Assembly (NCBI GenBank): GCA_011525845.1
Contig: WYBP01000004.1
Span: 1 to 64,000, forward strand
DNA: 64,000 nucleotides
Source: Gemmatimonadaceae bacterium
Lineage (GTDB): Bacteria > Gemmatimonadota > Gemmatimonadetes > Gemmatimonadales > Gemmatimonadaceae
Direction of reading: 5' to 3'
The notes under the pieces are model-generated. The model made no database searches, had not been told where the DNA came from, and saw nothing but the letters and a program-made list of their open reading frames with translations. The number at the start of each line of letters is the position of its first letter. Position 1 is the stretch's first letter. A program made the position numbers and the translations under genes. This document shows positions 56,842 to 64,000 of this stretch, in pieces.

Positions 56842-57152
56842 TTGGCGCGGAGACCCTTGAAGATGTCCTTGATGAACCCGCCGACCGCGCCCTCGTCACC
56901 GCGGCCGACCAGCTCGAGCTCGCCGGCGTCGAGCCACATCCCGTGGCACTCGGGGCAGATGTCCACCTTCACGCCGCGATGGTCCTGCTCCTGCAGGTCC
57001 GCGCCGCACTTGGGGCACTTCATGAAGTGCACGCTGCGCGCCTTGCTCGCGCGCTCGGCGTCGAGCTTGGCGCGGTGCGCCTTCATCAGCTCGGCGTCCT
57101 GCTTGGCGAAGTACTCGTCCTCGTTGCGGGAGGGCTTGTTCTCGATCGACAT
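56838..57152 (-). CDS. Small zinc-ribbon (TFIIB-type) protein within the pur cluster
   Basis: A 104-residue protein. A charged N-terminal helix (about 10-42) precedes a zinc ribbon C46-x2-C49 and C66-x2-C69 ([28 protein letters not shown]). The C-terminal part ends [11 protein letters not shown]. It matches the zf-TFIIB family of small bacterial proteins with unknown role. It lies between purQ (21 bases upstream) and purL (4-base overlap), so it must be co-translated with purine enzymes. Confidence 0.88.
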   Translation of the reverse strand: MSIENKPSRNEDEYFAKQDAELMKAHRAKLDAERASKARSVHFMKCPKCGADLQEQDHRGVKVDICPECHGMWLDAGELELVGRGDEGAVGGFIKDIFKGLRAK

Positions 57153-57173
57153 GGCAATGGTCCTGGTTGGAGG

Positions 57174-57866
57174 TCAGGCGTGGACGGCCGCGAGGAGCGA
57201 CTGGAAGAGCACGAGGCCGTCGGTGGAGCCGAGCAGCGGTTCGAGCGCGCGCTCGGGGTGGGGCATGAGGCCGACGACGGTGCCGCCGGCGTTCGCGATG
57301 CCGGCGATGTTGCGCATCGACCCGTTGGGGTTGGCGGCCGCGGTGGCTTCCCCGCGGGCGTCGACGTAGCGGAAGACCACGCGTCCCTCGGCCTCGAGCC
57401 GGTCGAGGGTGGCCTCGTCCGCGGTGTAGCGCCCGTCGCCGTGCGCGATGGGCATCGTCAGCCGCATGCCCACCTCGGCGGCGCGGGTGAAGACCGTGTC
57501 GGTGGTCTCGACGCGCAGCGTCACCGGCATGGAGCGGAACTGCAGGCTGGCGTTCCGCAGCAGCGCGCCGGGAAGGAGGCCCGCCTCGCAGGCGATCTGG
57601 AACCCGTTGCAGATCCCGATCACGGGACCGCCGCGCTTCGCGTGGGCCACGACCTCCTGCATGATCGGCGAGAAGCGGGCGATCGCGCCGGCGCGCAGGT
57701 AGTCGCCGTAGCTGAACCCGCCCGGCAGGATGACCACGTCCGCGCCCTGCAGGTCGTGGTCCTTGTGCCAGAGCAGCACCGCGTCCTCGTCGAGCCGCTC
57801 GACCACGGCGAGGAGCGCGTCCTCGTCGCAGTTGGAGCCGGGGAAGGAGACGACGCCGACCTTCAT
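57174..57866 (-). CDS. purQ: Phosphoribosylformylglycinamidine synthase, glutaminase subunit
   Basis: Class I glutamine amidotransferase delivering ammonia to PurL. 230 residues. VGVVSFPGSNCDEDA starts the domain. The nucleophile is C86 in IGICNGFQ, the oxyanion region is ILPGGFSYGDYLRAG, and the His-Glu pair lies in MPHPERA. It follows purS by 7 bases. Confidence 0.96.
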   Translation of the reverse strand: MKVGVVSFPGSNCDEDALLAVVERLDEDAVLLWHKDHDLQGADVVILPGGFSYGDYLRAGAIARFSPIMQEVVAHAKRGGPVIGICNGFQIACEAGLLPGALLRNASLQFRSMPVTLRVETTDTVFTRAAEVGMRLTMPIAHGDGRYTADEATLDRLEAEGRVVFRYVDARGEATAAANPNGSMRNIAGIANAGGTVVGLMPHPERALEPLLGSTDGLVLFQSLLAAVHA

Positions 57867-57873
57867 GCGCGCC

Positions 57874-58131
57874 TCACGTGGCCACCACGGCAGCGATCTC
57901 GAAATCCTCGGTCACCGGATTGGCGAGGAGCCGGGTGCACATCTCGCGCACGGAGCCCTCCGCGGCCTTGGCGTCGGCGGCGTCGGTCTCGATCACGAGG
58001 TGCCGGCCGACGTGGACGTCGGCGACGGCGGCGAAGCCCAGGGTGTGCAGGGCATCGGTCACGGCCTTGCCCTGCGGGTCGAGCAGCCCCTTGCGGGGCA
58101 CGATGTGGACGGAGACACGGAAGCGCTTCAC
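57874..58131 (-). CDS. purS: Phosphoribosylformylglycinamidine synthase subunit PurS
   Basis: An 85-residue bridging subunit of the PurLQS complex. It begins VKRFRVSVHIVPRKGLLDPQ, then GKAVTDALHTLGF, and ends in ANPVTEDFEIAAV, the usual PurS pattern. The GTG at 58131 overlaps the pssA stop (GTGA). The open frame continues far upstream as a shadow of pssA, but only this part is PurS-like. Confidence 0.94.
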   Translation of the reverse strand: MKRFRVSVHIVPRKGLLDPQGKAVTDALHTLGFAAVADVHVGRHLVIETDAADAKAAEGSVREMCTRLLANPVTEDFEIAAVVAT

Positions 58132-58934
58132 GCGCGGGGATCCTCGGCAAGGGAGTCCTCGTCGTCGTCCTCGGCCTGCGCCGGGTCGTCGAACGGGGGA
58201 GGGACCTCGAACACGCCCCGCAGGATCGCGAGGACGATGCCGGTCAGCACGTACACCACGCCGACCGGGAAGAAGAACTGCTTGGGGAGCACGAAGAGGG
58301 CGACCACCGCGGAGAAGAGCACGATGATGCCGAGCGTGCCGTGGAGCGTCCGGAAGCTGAACTTGGGCCAGGCCGGGTAGGGCACGTCCGAGATCATCAG
58401 GAAGCTCAGCGTGATCATGAGCAGCCGCATGATCGTCTCCCAGGGCCACTCGATGAAGAACTCGTTGTAGAGCGGCGTCTGGCTGAACCAGTAGTACGTC
58501 GCGAGCGTGCCACCCGCCGCCGGACTCGGGAGCCCCTTGAAGTAGGCGGCCTTGGGCTGGCCGGCCGACTCGACGTTGAAGCGCGCGAGGCGCATCACCG
58601 CGCAGGCGGCGAAGAGGAAGACGAGGATCCAGTCCCATCCGGAGTGCCGGAGCACGGCGAAGTACATCATCATCGCCGGCGCGACGCCGAACGAGATGGC
58701 GTCGACGAGCGAGTCGAGCTCCTCGCCGAACGCGCTCCCCGTGTTGGTCGCGCGCGCGATGCGGCCGTCGAGCGCGTCGGCGAAACCGCCGATCACGATG
58801 TACCAGCCGGCCTGCGCGTGCTGCCCGCGCGAGGCGGCGACGATCGCGAAGATCCCGAAGAACAGGTTCGCGAGCGTGAACCCGTTCGGCAGCATCACGA
58901 GCGAGGGGCGCGGGAGCCGGCGGCGGCGCTTCAC
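58128..58934 (-). CDS. pssA: CDP-diacylglycerol-serine O-phosphatidyltransferase
   Basis: Membrane enzyme making phosphatidylserine from CDP-DAG and serine. 268 residues with about seven helices. The CDP-alcohol phosphotransferase signature D-x2-DG-x2-AR-x8-G-x3-D-x3-D is visible in FADALDGRIARATNTGSAFG followed by EELDSLVDAISFG. An acidic C-terminal tail follows (AEDDDEDSLAED). It pairs with psd upstream to make phosphatidylethanolamine. The start overlaps the psd stop. Confidence 0.95.
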   Translation of the reverse strand: MKRRRRLPRPSLVMLPNGFTLANLFFGIFAIVAASRGQHAQAGWYIVIGGFADALDGRIARATNTGSAFGEELDSLVDAISFGVAPAMMMYFAVLRHSGWDWILVFLFAACAVMRLARFNVESAGQPKAAYFKGLPSPAAGGTLATYYWFSQTPLYNEFFIEWPWETIMRLLMITLSFLMISDVPYPAWPKFSFRTLHGTLGIIVLFSAVVALFVLPKQFFFPVGVVYVLTGIVLAILRGVFEVPPPFDDPAQAEDDDEDSLAEDPRA

Positions 58935-59581
58935 TGGGGGAGCACCGCGAGCACCGTGGTCCCGGCCACCGGCTTGTCCCCCAGCTTCGCGTGGATCGTG
59001 CTACCCACCGGCACGAACACGTCCACCCGCGACCCGAACCGGATCAGGCCCATCCGCGCGCCCTGCTCGGCCTCGTCCCCGGCCCGGCTGTAGGTGACGA
59101 TCCGGCGCGCCACGAGCCCGGCGATCTGCCGGAAGAGCACGCGGTGCGTCGGCGTCTGGATCCCGACCGAGCTCTGCTCGTTCTCCAGCGACGCCTTCTC
59201 GGCCGCCGCGTTGAGGAACTTGCCCGGGTTGTAGTGCACGTAGGCGACCCGCCCGCTCACCGGATACCGGTTCACGTGCACGTTGAAGACGTTCATGAAG
59301 ACCGAGATGCGGATCGCCCGCCCCTGCAGGAAGGCCGGCTCGTCCACCTCGACGATCTCGATCACGCGCCCGTCGGCGGGGGAGATCACCAGCGCGGGGC
59401 CGCGCTCCCCCGTGCGCTCGGGGTCGCGGAAGAAGTAGGCCACCCAGAGCACCAGCAGGGTGAGCACGAAGGCGAGCAGCCAGAGCCACCAGGAGCGCCG
59501 CGCGAGGGCGGCGGCGTACCCGGCCGCCGCCAGCGCGAGGGCGATCAGGATGAACGGGATCCCTTCACGGGCGAAGTTCAC
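58931..59581 (-). CDS. psd: Phosphatidylserine decarboxylase, short form
   Basis: Pyruvoyl enzyme converting phosphatidylserine to phosphatidylethanolamine. 216 residues, the short type. Two N-terminal hydrophobic segments are followed by [36 protein letters not shown] and [14 protein letters not shown]. The Gly-Ser in RFGSR is the expected self-cleavage site that makes the pyruvoyl group. GTG start overlaps the purC stop; pssA follows immediately. Confidence 0.94.
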   Translation of the reverse strand: MNFAREGIPFILIALALAAAGYAAALARRSWWLWLLAFVLTLLVLWVAYFFRDPERTGERGPALVISPADGRVIEIVEVDEPAFLQGRAIRISVFMNVFNVHVNRYPVSGRVAYVHYNPGKFLNAAAEKASLENEQSSVGIQTPTHRVLFRQIAGLVARRIVTYSRAGDEAEQGARMGLIRFGSRVDVFVPVGSTIHAKLGDKPVAGTTVLAVLPQ

Positions 59582-60510
59582 GGGAGTCGGGTCAGGTCGA
59601 GGGGATGGCCGGTGAGGCGCTCGAAGGCCTCCAGGTAGCGCCGGCTGGTCGCGGACACGACGTCCGCGGGAAGGGTGGGGGGCGGCGCGTTGCCGTCCCA
59701 GCGGCCGGCGCGGCGCTCGACGTCGAGCCAGTCGCGCAGCGGCTGCTTGTCGAAACTCTGCTGCGACCGGCCCGGGGTGTACTGGTCCGCCGGCCAGAAT
59801 CGGGAGCTGTCGGGCGTGAGCACCTCGTCGATCAGGAGGATGCGCCCGTCCCGGTCGCGCCCGAACTCGAACTTGGTGTCGGCGATGATGATCCCGCGCG
59901 CGGCGGCGATGTCGCGGCCCCGGCCGTAGACCAGCCGCGCGAGCCGCTCGAGCGTCGCGGCGGCCTCGGCACCCACCGCCGTCGCCATCTGCGCGATGGT
60001 GATGTTCTCGTCGTGGCCTGACTCGGCCTTGGTCGCAGGACTGAAGACCGGCGGGTCGAAGCGCGCGCTCTCGGTGAGCCCCGGCGGGAGGGCCTCGCCC
60101 GCCAGCGTGCCGCTCGCGGCGTACTCCTTCCACGCCGACCCCGCGAGGTAGCCGCGCACCACGCACTCCACCGGGAACACCTCCGTGCGGCGGCAGAGCA
60201 TCGACCGTCCCGCGAGCTCGTCGTGGTGGAGCGCGAGCGCCGGGACCTCCTTCACGATCTCGTCCACGTCCGAGGAGATCAGGTGGTGCGCGACCTCGGA
60301 CTCGAACTGGCGGAGCCACCAGGCGGTGACCTGCGTGAGCACCGCGCCCTTGTAGGGGACGAGCTCCCGCATCACCACGTCGAACGCGCTCACGCGGTCG
60401 CTCGTGACGAGCAGGAGCCGGTCGGCATCCACCTCGTACACGTCGCGCACCTTGCCACGCCGGAGCAGCGGAAGGTGGAGCATCGTCTCCCCGACGAGGA
60501 GCGAGCTCAT
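59578..60510 (-). CDS. purC: SAICAR synthase
   Basis: ATP-dependent condensation of CAIR with aspartate. 310 residues, the long, yeast-like type. [82 protein letters not shown] and [10 protein letters not shown] are all present. ATG overlaps the purB stop (ATGA). Confidence 0.96.
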   Translation of the reverse strand: MSSLLVGETMLHLPLLRRGKVRDVYEVDADRLLLVTSDRVSAFDVVMRELVPYKGAVLTQVTAWWLRQFESEVAHHLISSDVDEIVKEVPALALHHDELAGRSMLCRRTEVFPVECVVRGYLAGSAWKEYAASGTLAGEALPPGLTESARFDPPVFSPATKAESGHDENITIAQMATAVGAEAAATLERLARLVYGRGRDIAAARGIIIADTKFEFGRDRDGRILLIDEVLTPDSSRFWPADQYTPGRSQQSFDKQPLRDWLDVERRAGRWDGNAPPPTLPADVVSATSRRYLEAFERLTGHPLDLTRLP

Positions 60511-61940
60511 ACGCGCACCTCCTCGCGCGGCGGCGCAGCCTCGCCATGCGCCACGAGGATCGGGTCCACCACCTCGGCCAGGAAGTCGTCCACCTGCTGC
60601 GGCGCCCGCCCGACGAAGCGCGCCGGGTCCGTCACCGCGCGCAGGTCGTCGGCGCGGACGGGGAAGGCGGGGTCGGCGGCCAGCCGCTCCAGCAGGTCGT
60701 TCGTGCGTCCCTCGTCCTTCATCGCCCGGGCGGCGGCGATGGAGTGCCCGCGGATCACCTCGTGCGCCTGCTGCCGGTCGCCCCCGGCCTGCACGGCGCG
60801 CACGAGGAGCGACTCGGTCGCCATGAAGGGGAGCTCATCCGCGATGCGGGCGCGGATGCGGGCCGGGTGCACCTCGAGGCCCCCCACCACGTTCTCCATG
60901 AGGATCAGGATCGCGTCGGTGGCGAGGAAGGCCTCGGGGATCACGAGACGGCGGATGGCGGAATCGTCAAGGGTGCGCTCGAAGTACTGCACCGCGTGCG
61001 TGGGGTTGGCCGTCCCGGCGACCGACTGCACGAAGCGCGCGAGCGAGTTGATCCGCTCGCACCGCATCGGATTCCGCTTGTACGCCATCGCCGAGGAGCC
61101 GATCTGGTCCTTGCCGAACGGCTCCTCGATCTCGCCGAAGGACTGCAGCATCCGGAGGTCGGAGGCGAACTTCGCCGCGGTGGTCGCGATCCCGGCGACG
61201 ACGTCGAGCACGTGCGCATCGAGCTTGCGCGAGTAGGTCTGGCCACTCACCGGGATGGAGCCCGGGAACCCCATCGCGTGGCAGACCTTCGTGTCGAGGG
61301 CGCGCACCTTGGCGTGGTCGCCGCCGAAGAGCTCGAGGAAGCTGGCCTGCGTGCCCGTGGTCCCCTTGACCCCGCGCATGGGGAGCGCGCCAAGGCGGTG
61401 CTCGAGTTCGGCGAGGTCGAGCACGAGGTCCTGCATCCAGAGCGTGGCGCGCTTGCCGACGGTGGTGAGCTGGGCGGCCTGCAGGTGCGTGTAGCCGAGC
61501 GTGGGCTCGGCGCGCCACTGACGCGCGAACGTGGCGAGGGTGCGCAGCAGCGCGACGAGCCGCCCGCGCAGGAGCTCGAGCGCGCGGCGCATCTGGATCA
61601 GGTCGCCGTTGTCGGTGACGAAGCAGCTCGTGGCCCCGAGGTGGATCACGCCGCGCGCGGCCGGGGCCGCGTCCCCGAAGGCGTGCACGTGCGCCATCAC
61701 GTCGTGCCGGAACTTCCGCTCGTACTCGGCCACGGCCGCGAAGTCGATGTCGTCGAGGTGCGCGCGCATCTCGCGGATCGCCGCCTCGGGGATGTCCACG
61801 CCGAGCTCGCGCTGGGCCTCGGCCAGGGCGAGCCAGAGGCGCCGCCAGAGCCCGTGCCGCGTCTGCGGGCTGAAGAGCTCGAGCATCGCGCGCGAGGCGT
61901 AGCGGTCCGCGAGTGGCGAGCGATACTCGTCGTGGCTCAT
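60507..61940 (-). CDS. purB: Adenylosuccinate lyase
   Basis: Releases fumarate from SAICAR and adenylosuccinate. 477 residues. It starts [35 protein letters not shown] and [20 protein letters not shown] carry catalytic histidines. The signature loop is [17 protein letters not shown]. The sequence is of the form closer to eukaryotic-type lyases (CFVTDN) than to Bacillus PurB. ATG overlaps the degP-like stop. Confidence 0.95.
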   Translation of the reverse strand: MSHDEYRSPLADRYASRAMLELFSPQTRHGLWRRLWLALAEAQRELGVDIPEAAIREMRAHLDDIDFAAVAEYERKFRHDVMAHVHAFGDAAPAARGVIHLGATSCFVTDNGDLIQMRRALELLRGRLVALLRTLATFARQWRAEPTLGYTHLQAAQLTTVGKRATLWMQDLVLDLAELEHRLGALPMRGVKGTTGTQASFLELFGGDHAKVRALDTKVCHAMGFPGSIPVSGQTYSRKLDAHVLDVVAGIATTAAKFASDLRMLQSFGEIEEPFGKDQIGSSAMAYKRNPMRCERINSLARFVQSVAGTANPTHAVQYFERTLDDSAIRRLVIPEAFLATDAILILMENVVGGLEVHPARIRARIADELPFMATESLLVRAVQAGGDRQQAHEVIRGHSIAAARAMKDEGRTNDLLERLAADPAFPVRADDLRAVTDPARFVGRAPQQVDDFLAEVVDPILVAHGEAAPPREEVRV

Positions 61941-63358
61941 GAGATGCGGAAGTCGGTGGAGTACACGGTGCCGTTGCGCTCGAGGTACATGCGGATGGGG
62001 CCGCGCCCGCTGTAGTACTCCAGCACGCGTGCCGCCTGCTGGGCATCCGTGACCGGCGTGCGGTTGATCTGGATGATGACGTCCCCGGCGCGGATGCCGA
62101 GGTCCTGCGCGACCCGCTCGGTGACCTTGTAGACCACCGCGCCCTGGGCGCTGCGCACGCTGCGCTGCACCCGGATGGCGGGGGTGAGGGTGATCAGCTC
62201 GAGCTCGCGGAGCACCGCGACCTTCTCGGCGCCCACCTCCGGGAGGTCCTTCACGGCCACGGTGATGCGCTGGTCGCGCCCGCCGCGCCGCACCGTGAGG
62301 TCCACCGCCTCGCCGACGCGCAGCTCGAGGAGCTCGGCCTCCCAGTCGTACGAGTTCCGGATCATCCGGTCGCGGCTCTGCACGATCACGTCCCCCGGCC
62401 GGAGGCCGGCGTCGGCCGCGGGACTCGCCGGGACGATCTCGCCCACGATCGCCCCCGCGTTGGCCGTCCCGCGCCCGCCGGTGGCGGCCACCTGCTGGAG
62501 CTTCACCCCGATCCACGGACGCCGCACGGACCCGTGCGCGAGGAGGTCCTCGGCCACGCGGCGCGCGCGGTCGATCGGGATCGAGAACCCGAGGCCGATC
62601 GAACCCCCGGTCGGGGAGTAGATGGAGCTGTTGACCCCGATCACCTCGCCCGCGGCGTTGATCAGGGGGCCGCCCGAGTTGCCGGGATTGATCGACGCGT
62701 CCGTCTGGATCATGTCGACGTAGACGCCGGGGCCGTCGGCGCGCCCCGTGAGGTTCCGCCCCACGCCGCTCACCACGCCGGCGGTGACGCTCGGCTCGGA
62801 GTTGCCGAGCAGGAAGCCGTAGGGGTTGCCGATCGCGATCACCCACTCGCCGATCAGGAGGCCGCGCGAGGAGCCGAGCGGTGCCGTGGGGAGGCCGCGC
62901 GCGTCGATCCGGAGCACCGCGAGGTCGTTCAGTTCGTCCTCGCCCACCACCATGGCCGGGTAGGTCGTCCCGTCGCGGAGCGCGACGGAGACCTTGCTCG
63001 CCCCCGCGACCACGTGCGCGTTGGTCACGATCACGCCGTCCTCGCGCACCACGAACCCGGAGCCGATCCCCGCCGCGACCTGGTCGCTGGGCCGTCCGCC
63101 GAAGAAGAGGTCGAAGGGCGAGGCCGCGGCGCGCTGGACGCGCTCGGTCTGCACGGTGACGACCGACGGGGCGACGCGCGCGACGGCCTCCGTGATCGCC
63201 GTACGCCGCGAGGCGTTGATCGCGTCCGGCGACCGGTCGATGGTCGGCAGCGTGGCGGACGGCGGCGTCTGCGCGATGGACGGGCTCGGGTTCGCCCCTT
63301 CGCAGGCGAGGAGGCCGGCGAAGAACATCGGGCCGAGGGCGGTGAGGCGGCGGTTCAT
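61937..63358 (-). CDS. DegP/HtrA-type serine protease with two PDZ domains, lipoprotein
   Basis: Envelope quality-control protease, 473 residues. The signal peptide ends in a lipobox (FAGLLAC, C19), so membrane anchoring by a lipid is likely, unlike soluble Escherichia coli DegP. Trypsin-like triad: H115 (VTNAHVV), D145 (ELNDLAVLR), S228 (NPGNSGGPL). Two PDZ domains follow (about 275-370 and 385-470). The ATG at 63358 gives this signal; a longer frame to 63391 would spoil it. It lies 7 bases after the transaldolase-like gene. Confidence 0.93.
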   Translation of the reverse strand: MNRRLTALGPMFFAGLLACEGANPSPSIAQTPPSATLPTIDRSPDAINASRRTAITEAVARVAPSVVTVQTERVQRAAASPFDLFFGGRPSDQVAAGIGSGFVVREDGVIVTNAHVVAGASKVSVALRDGTTYPAMVVGEDELNDLAVLRIDARGLPTAPLGSSRGLLIGEWVIAIGNPYGFLLGNSEPSVTAGVVSGVGRNLTGRADGPGVYVDMIQTDASINPGNSGGPLINAAGEVIGVNSSIYSPTGGSIGLGFSIPIDRARRVAEDLLAHGSVRRPWIGVKLQQVAATGGRGTANAGAIVGEIVPASPAADAGLRPGDVIVQSRDRMIRNSYDWEAELLELRVGEAVDLTVRRGGRDQRITVAVKDLPEVGAEKVAVLRELELITLTPAIRVQRSVRSAQGAVVYKVTERVAQDLGIRAGDVIIQINRTPVTDAQQAARVLEYYSGRGPIRMYLERNGTVYSTDFRIS

Positions 63359-63365
63359 CGCGCGC

Positions 63366-64000
63366 TCACTTGGTGCGCCGCGGCTTGGCACGCCGGCTCA
63401 CGTCGCCGAGGAAGCGGTCGATCCCGCGGTCGGTGAGCGGGTGCTGCAGGAAGGCGCGCAGCGAGGCGGGGGGGAGCACCGCCGCGTCCGCCCCCGCCGC
63501 CGCGAGCTCGCCGAAGCGGGTCGCGCTCGAGGGGCCGGCCGCGACGACGTCGCACTCCACCGTCCAGCGCTCGAAGGCGGCACGGAGGCCGCGGATCACG
63601 TCGTCCGACGGGTGTCCCACCGCCTCGAGCGCATCGACCGGCACCACGACGTGGGCCGCGCCGGCACGCGCCGCGAGGATGCCCTGCGCGACCGAGTGCA
63701 CGAAGGTCGCGGCGCACCGCACCCCGTCCGCGCTCAGGCGCCGGAGCGCGGGCAGGGCGTCGTCCACCAGCGGGATCGCCACGATCAGGTGCTCGGCGAT
63801 CTTCCCGAGCGCCTTCCCCTGCCGGTAGATCTCCTCCGCGTCGAGCGAGGGGACGCTGGCGAAGATCGGCAGCGCGCTCCGCTCCGCGAGCTCGGCGAGC
63901 ACCTCGCGCGGGTCCGCCTGCGGCAGCTCCGCCGAGAGCACCGCGGGCGTCGCGACGATCCCATCGAGGAGCCCGGCCCTGGTCGCCCACTGGATCTCGG
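63366..64000 (-). CDS. Transaldolase/fructose-6-phosphate aldolase-like protein lacking the Schiff-base lysine (5'-truncated)
   Basis: The 3' ~210 codons of a TalC/FSA-like barrel; the frame is open to the window edge, and a GTG at 63941 is internal. EIQWATRAGLLDGIVATPAV corresponds to the family's early strand, where TTNPS is usual, but the Asn is absent. EHLIVAIPL corresponds to the strand that carries the catalytic Lys (usually VKIP), with Ala encoded at 63777-63779 instead. TFVHSVAQGILAARAGA and the C-terminal FLQHPLTDRGIDRFLGD support the assignment. Probably not an active aldolase; role unknown. First visible gene of the minus-strand operon. Confidence 0.8.
   Translation of the reverse strand, partial: EIQWATRAGLLDGIVATPAVLSAELPQADPREVLAELAERSALPIFASVPSLDAEEIYRQGKALGKIAEHLIVAIPLVDDALPALRRLSADGVRCAATFVHSVAQGILAARAGAAHVVVPVDALEAVGHPSDDVIRGLRAAFERWTVECDVVAAGPSSATRFGELAAAGADAAVLPPASLRAFLQHPLTDRGIDRFLGDVSRRAKPRRTK

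Noticed and set aside
60507-62846. Extension of purB upstream of 61940
   Set aside because: The upstream part overlaps the degP-like gene and is Arg/Gly-rich shadow; [14 protein letters not shown] at 61940 matches the lyase N-terminus and gives an ATGA junction.

Overview
This is a GC-rich, very densely coded bacterial chromosome segment. It carries a SusC/SusD-type outer-membrane pair in a high-GC genome, a lipoprotein DegP-like protease, OM biogenesis genes, archaeal/eukaryotic-type ProS, and a tmRNA encoding the tag ANNNFALAA. Together these suggest a diderm of the Gemmatimonadota (Gemmatimonas-like). That assignment is inference from gene content and style; no 16S gene is present. Translational coupling is pervasive: many starts overlap the previous stop as ATGA, GTGA or TGATG.

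Layout. 1-3977 (+): acyl-CoA (probably propionyl-CoA) carboxylase genes, with the rRNA methyltransferase gene rlmD wedged between the biotin carboxylase and the biotin carrier. 3991-6558 (-): orphan hybrid histidine kinase. 6625-17635 (+): rplM-rpsI, rpsB, tsf-pyrH-frr-uppS-cdsA-dxr-rseP, then rpsO-pnp, i.e. translation, UMP kinase, undecaprenyl/isoprenoid and phospholipid precursors, envelope proteolysis and RNA decay. 17632-20083 (+): M16 peptidase and alanine dehydrogenase. 20199-27293 (+): a SusC/SusD pair bracketed by two paralogous proteins that join a receptor plug-like region to a TonB C-terminal-like domain. 27301-35122 (+): mreBCD-mrdA-rodA cell-shape cluster, then accD-folC. 35096-42650 (+): hisS-proS-lysA-phosphoesterase-guaA-MATE. 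42705-43157 (-): ptsN, divergent from dusB-larB-diguanylate cyclase (43239-46627, +). 46675-47072 (+): ssrA. 47215-49143 (-): arsR-arsM-arsN2 arsenic operon with two visible operators. 49160-64000 (-): a tightly packed run of fourteen genes, in transcription order transaldolase-like, degP-like, purB, purC, psd, pssA, purS, purQ, zinc ribbon, purL, purF, ppdK, truncated globin, tesB. It combines most of late purine synthesis with phosphatidylethanolamine synthesis.

Three themes stand out. (1) The SusCD locus with flanking plug/TonB_C chimeras is the best candidate for an undescribed system. (2) Several genes (hisS, ptsN, dusB, arsR, probably accD) have a TTGnnn-N17/18-TAnnTT promoter ending 5-8 nt before the start codon, which predicts leaderless mRNAs. 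(3) A family of heptad-based intergenic inverted repeats (GGGAGAT units) occurs at three sites and touches gene ends. No tRNA, rRNA, CRISPR, prophage or insertion sequence was seen. Outside the tmRNA interval no gene-free stretch exceeds 300 bases.
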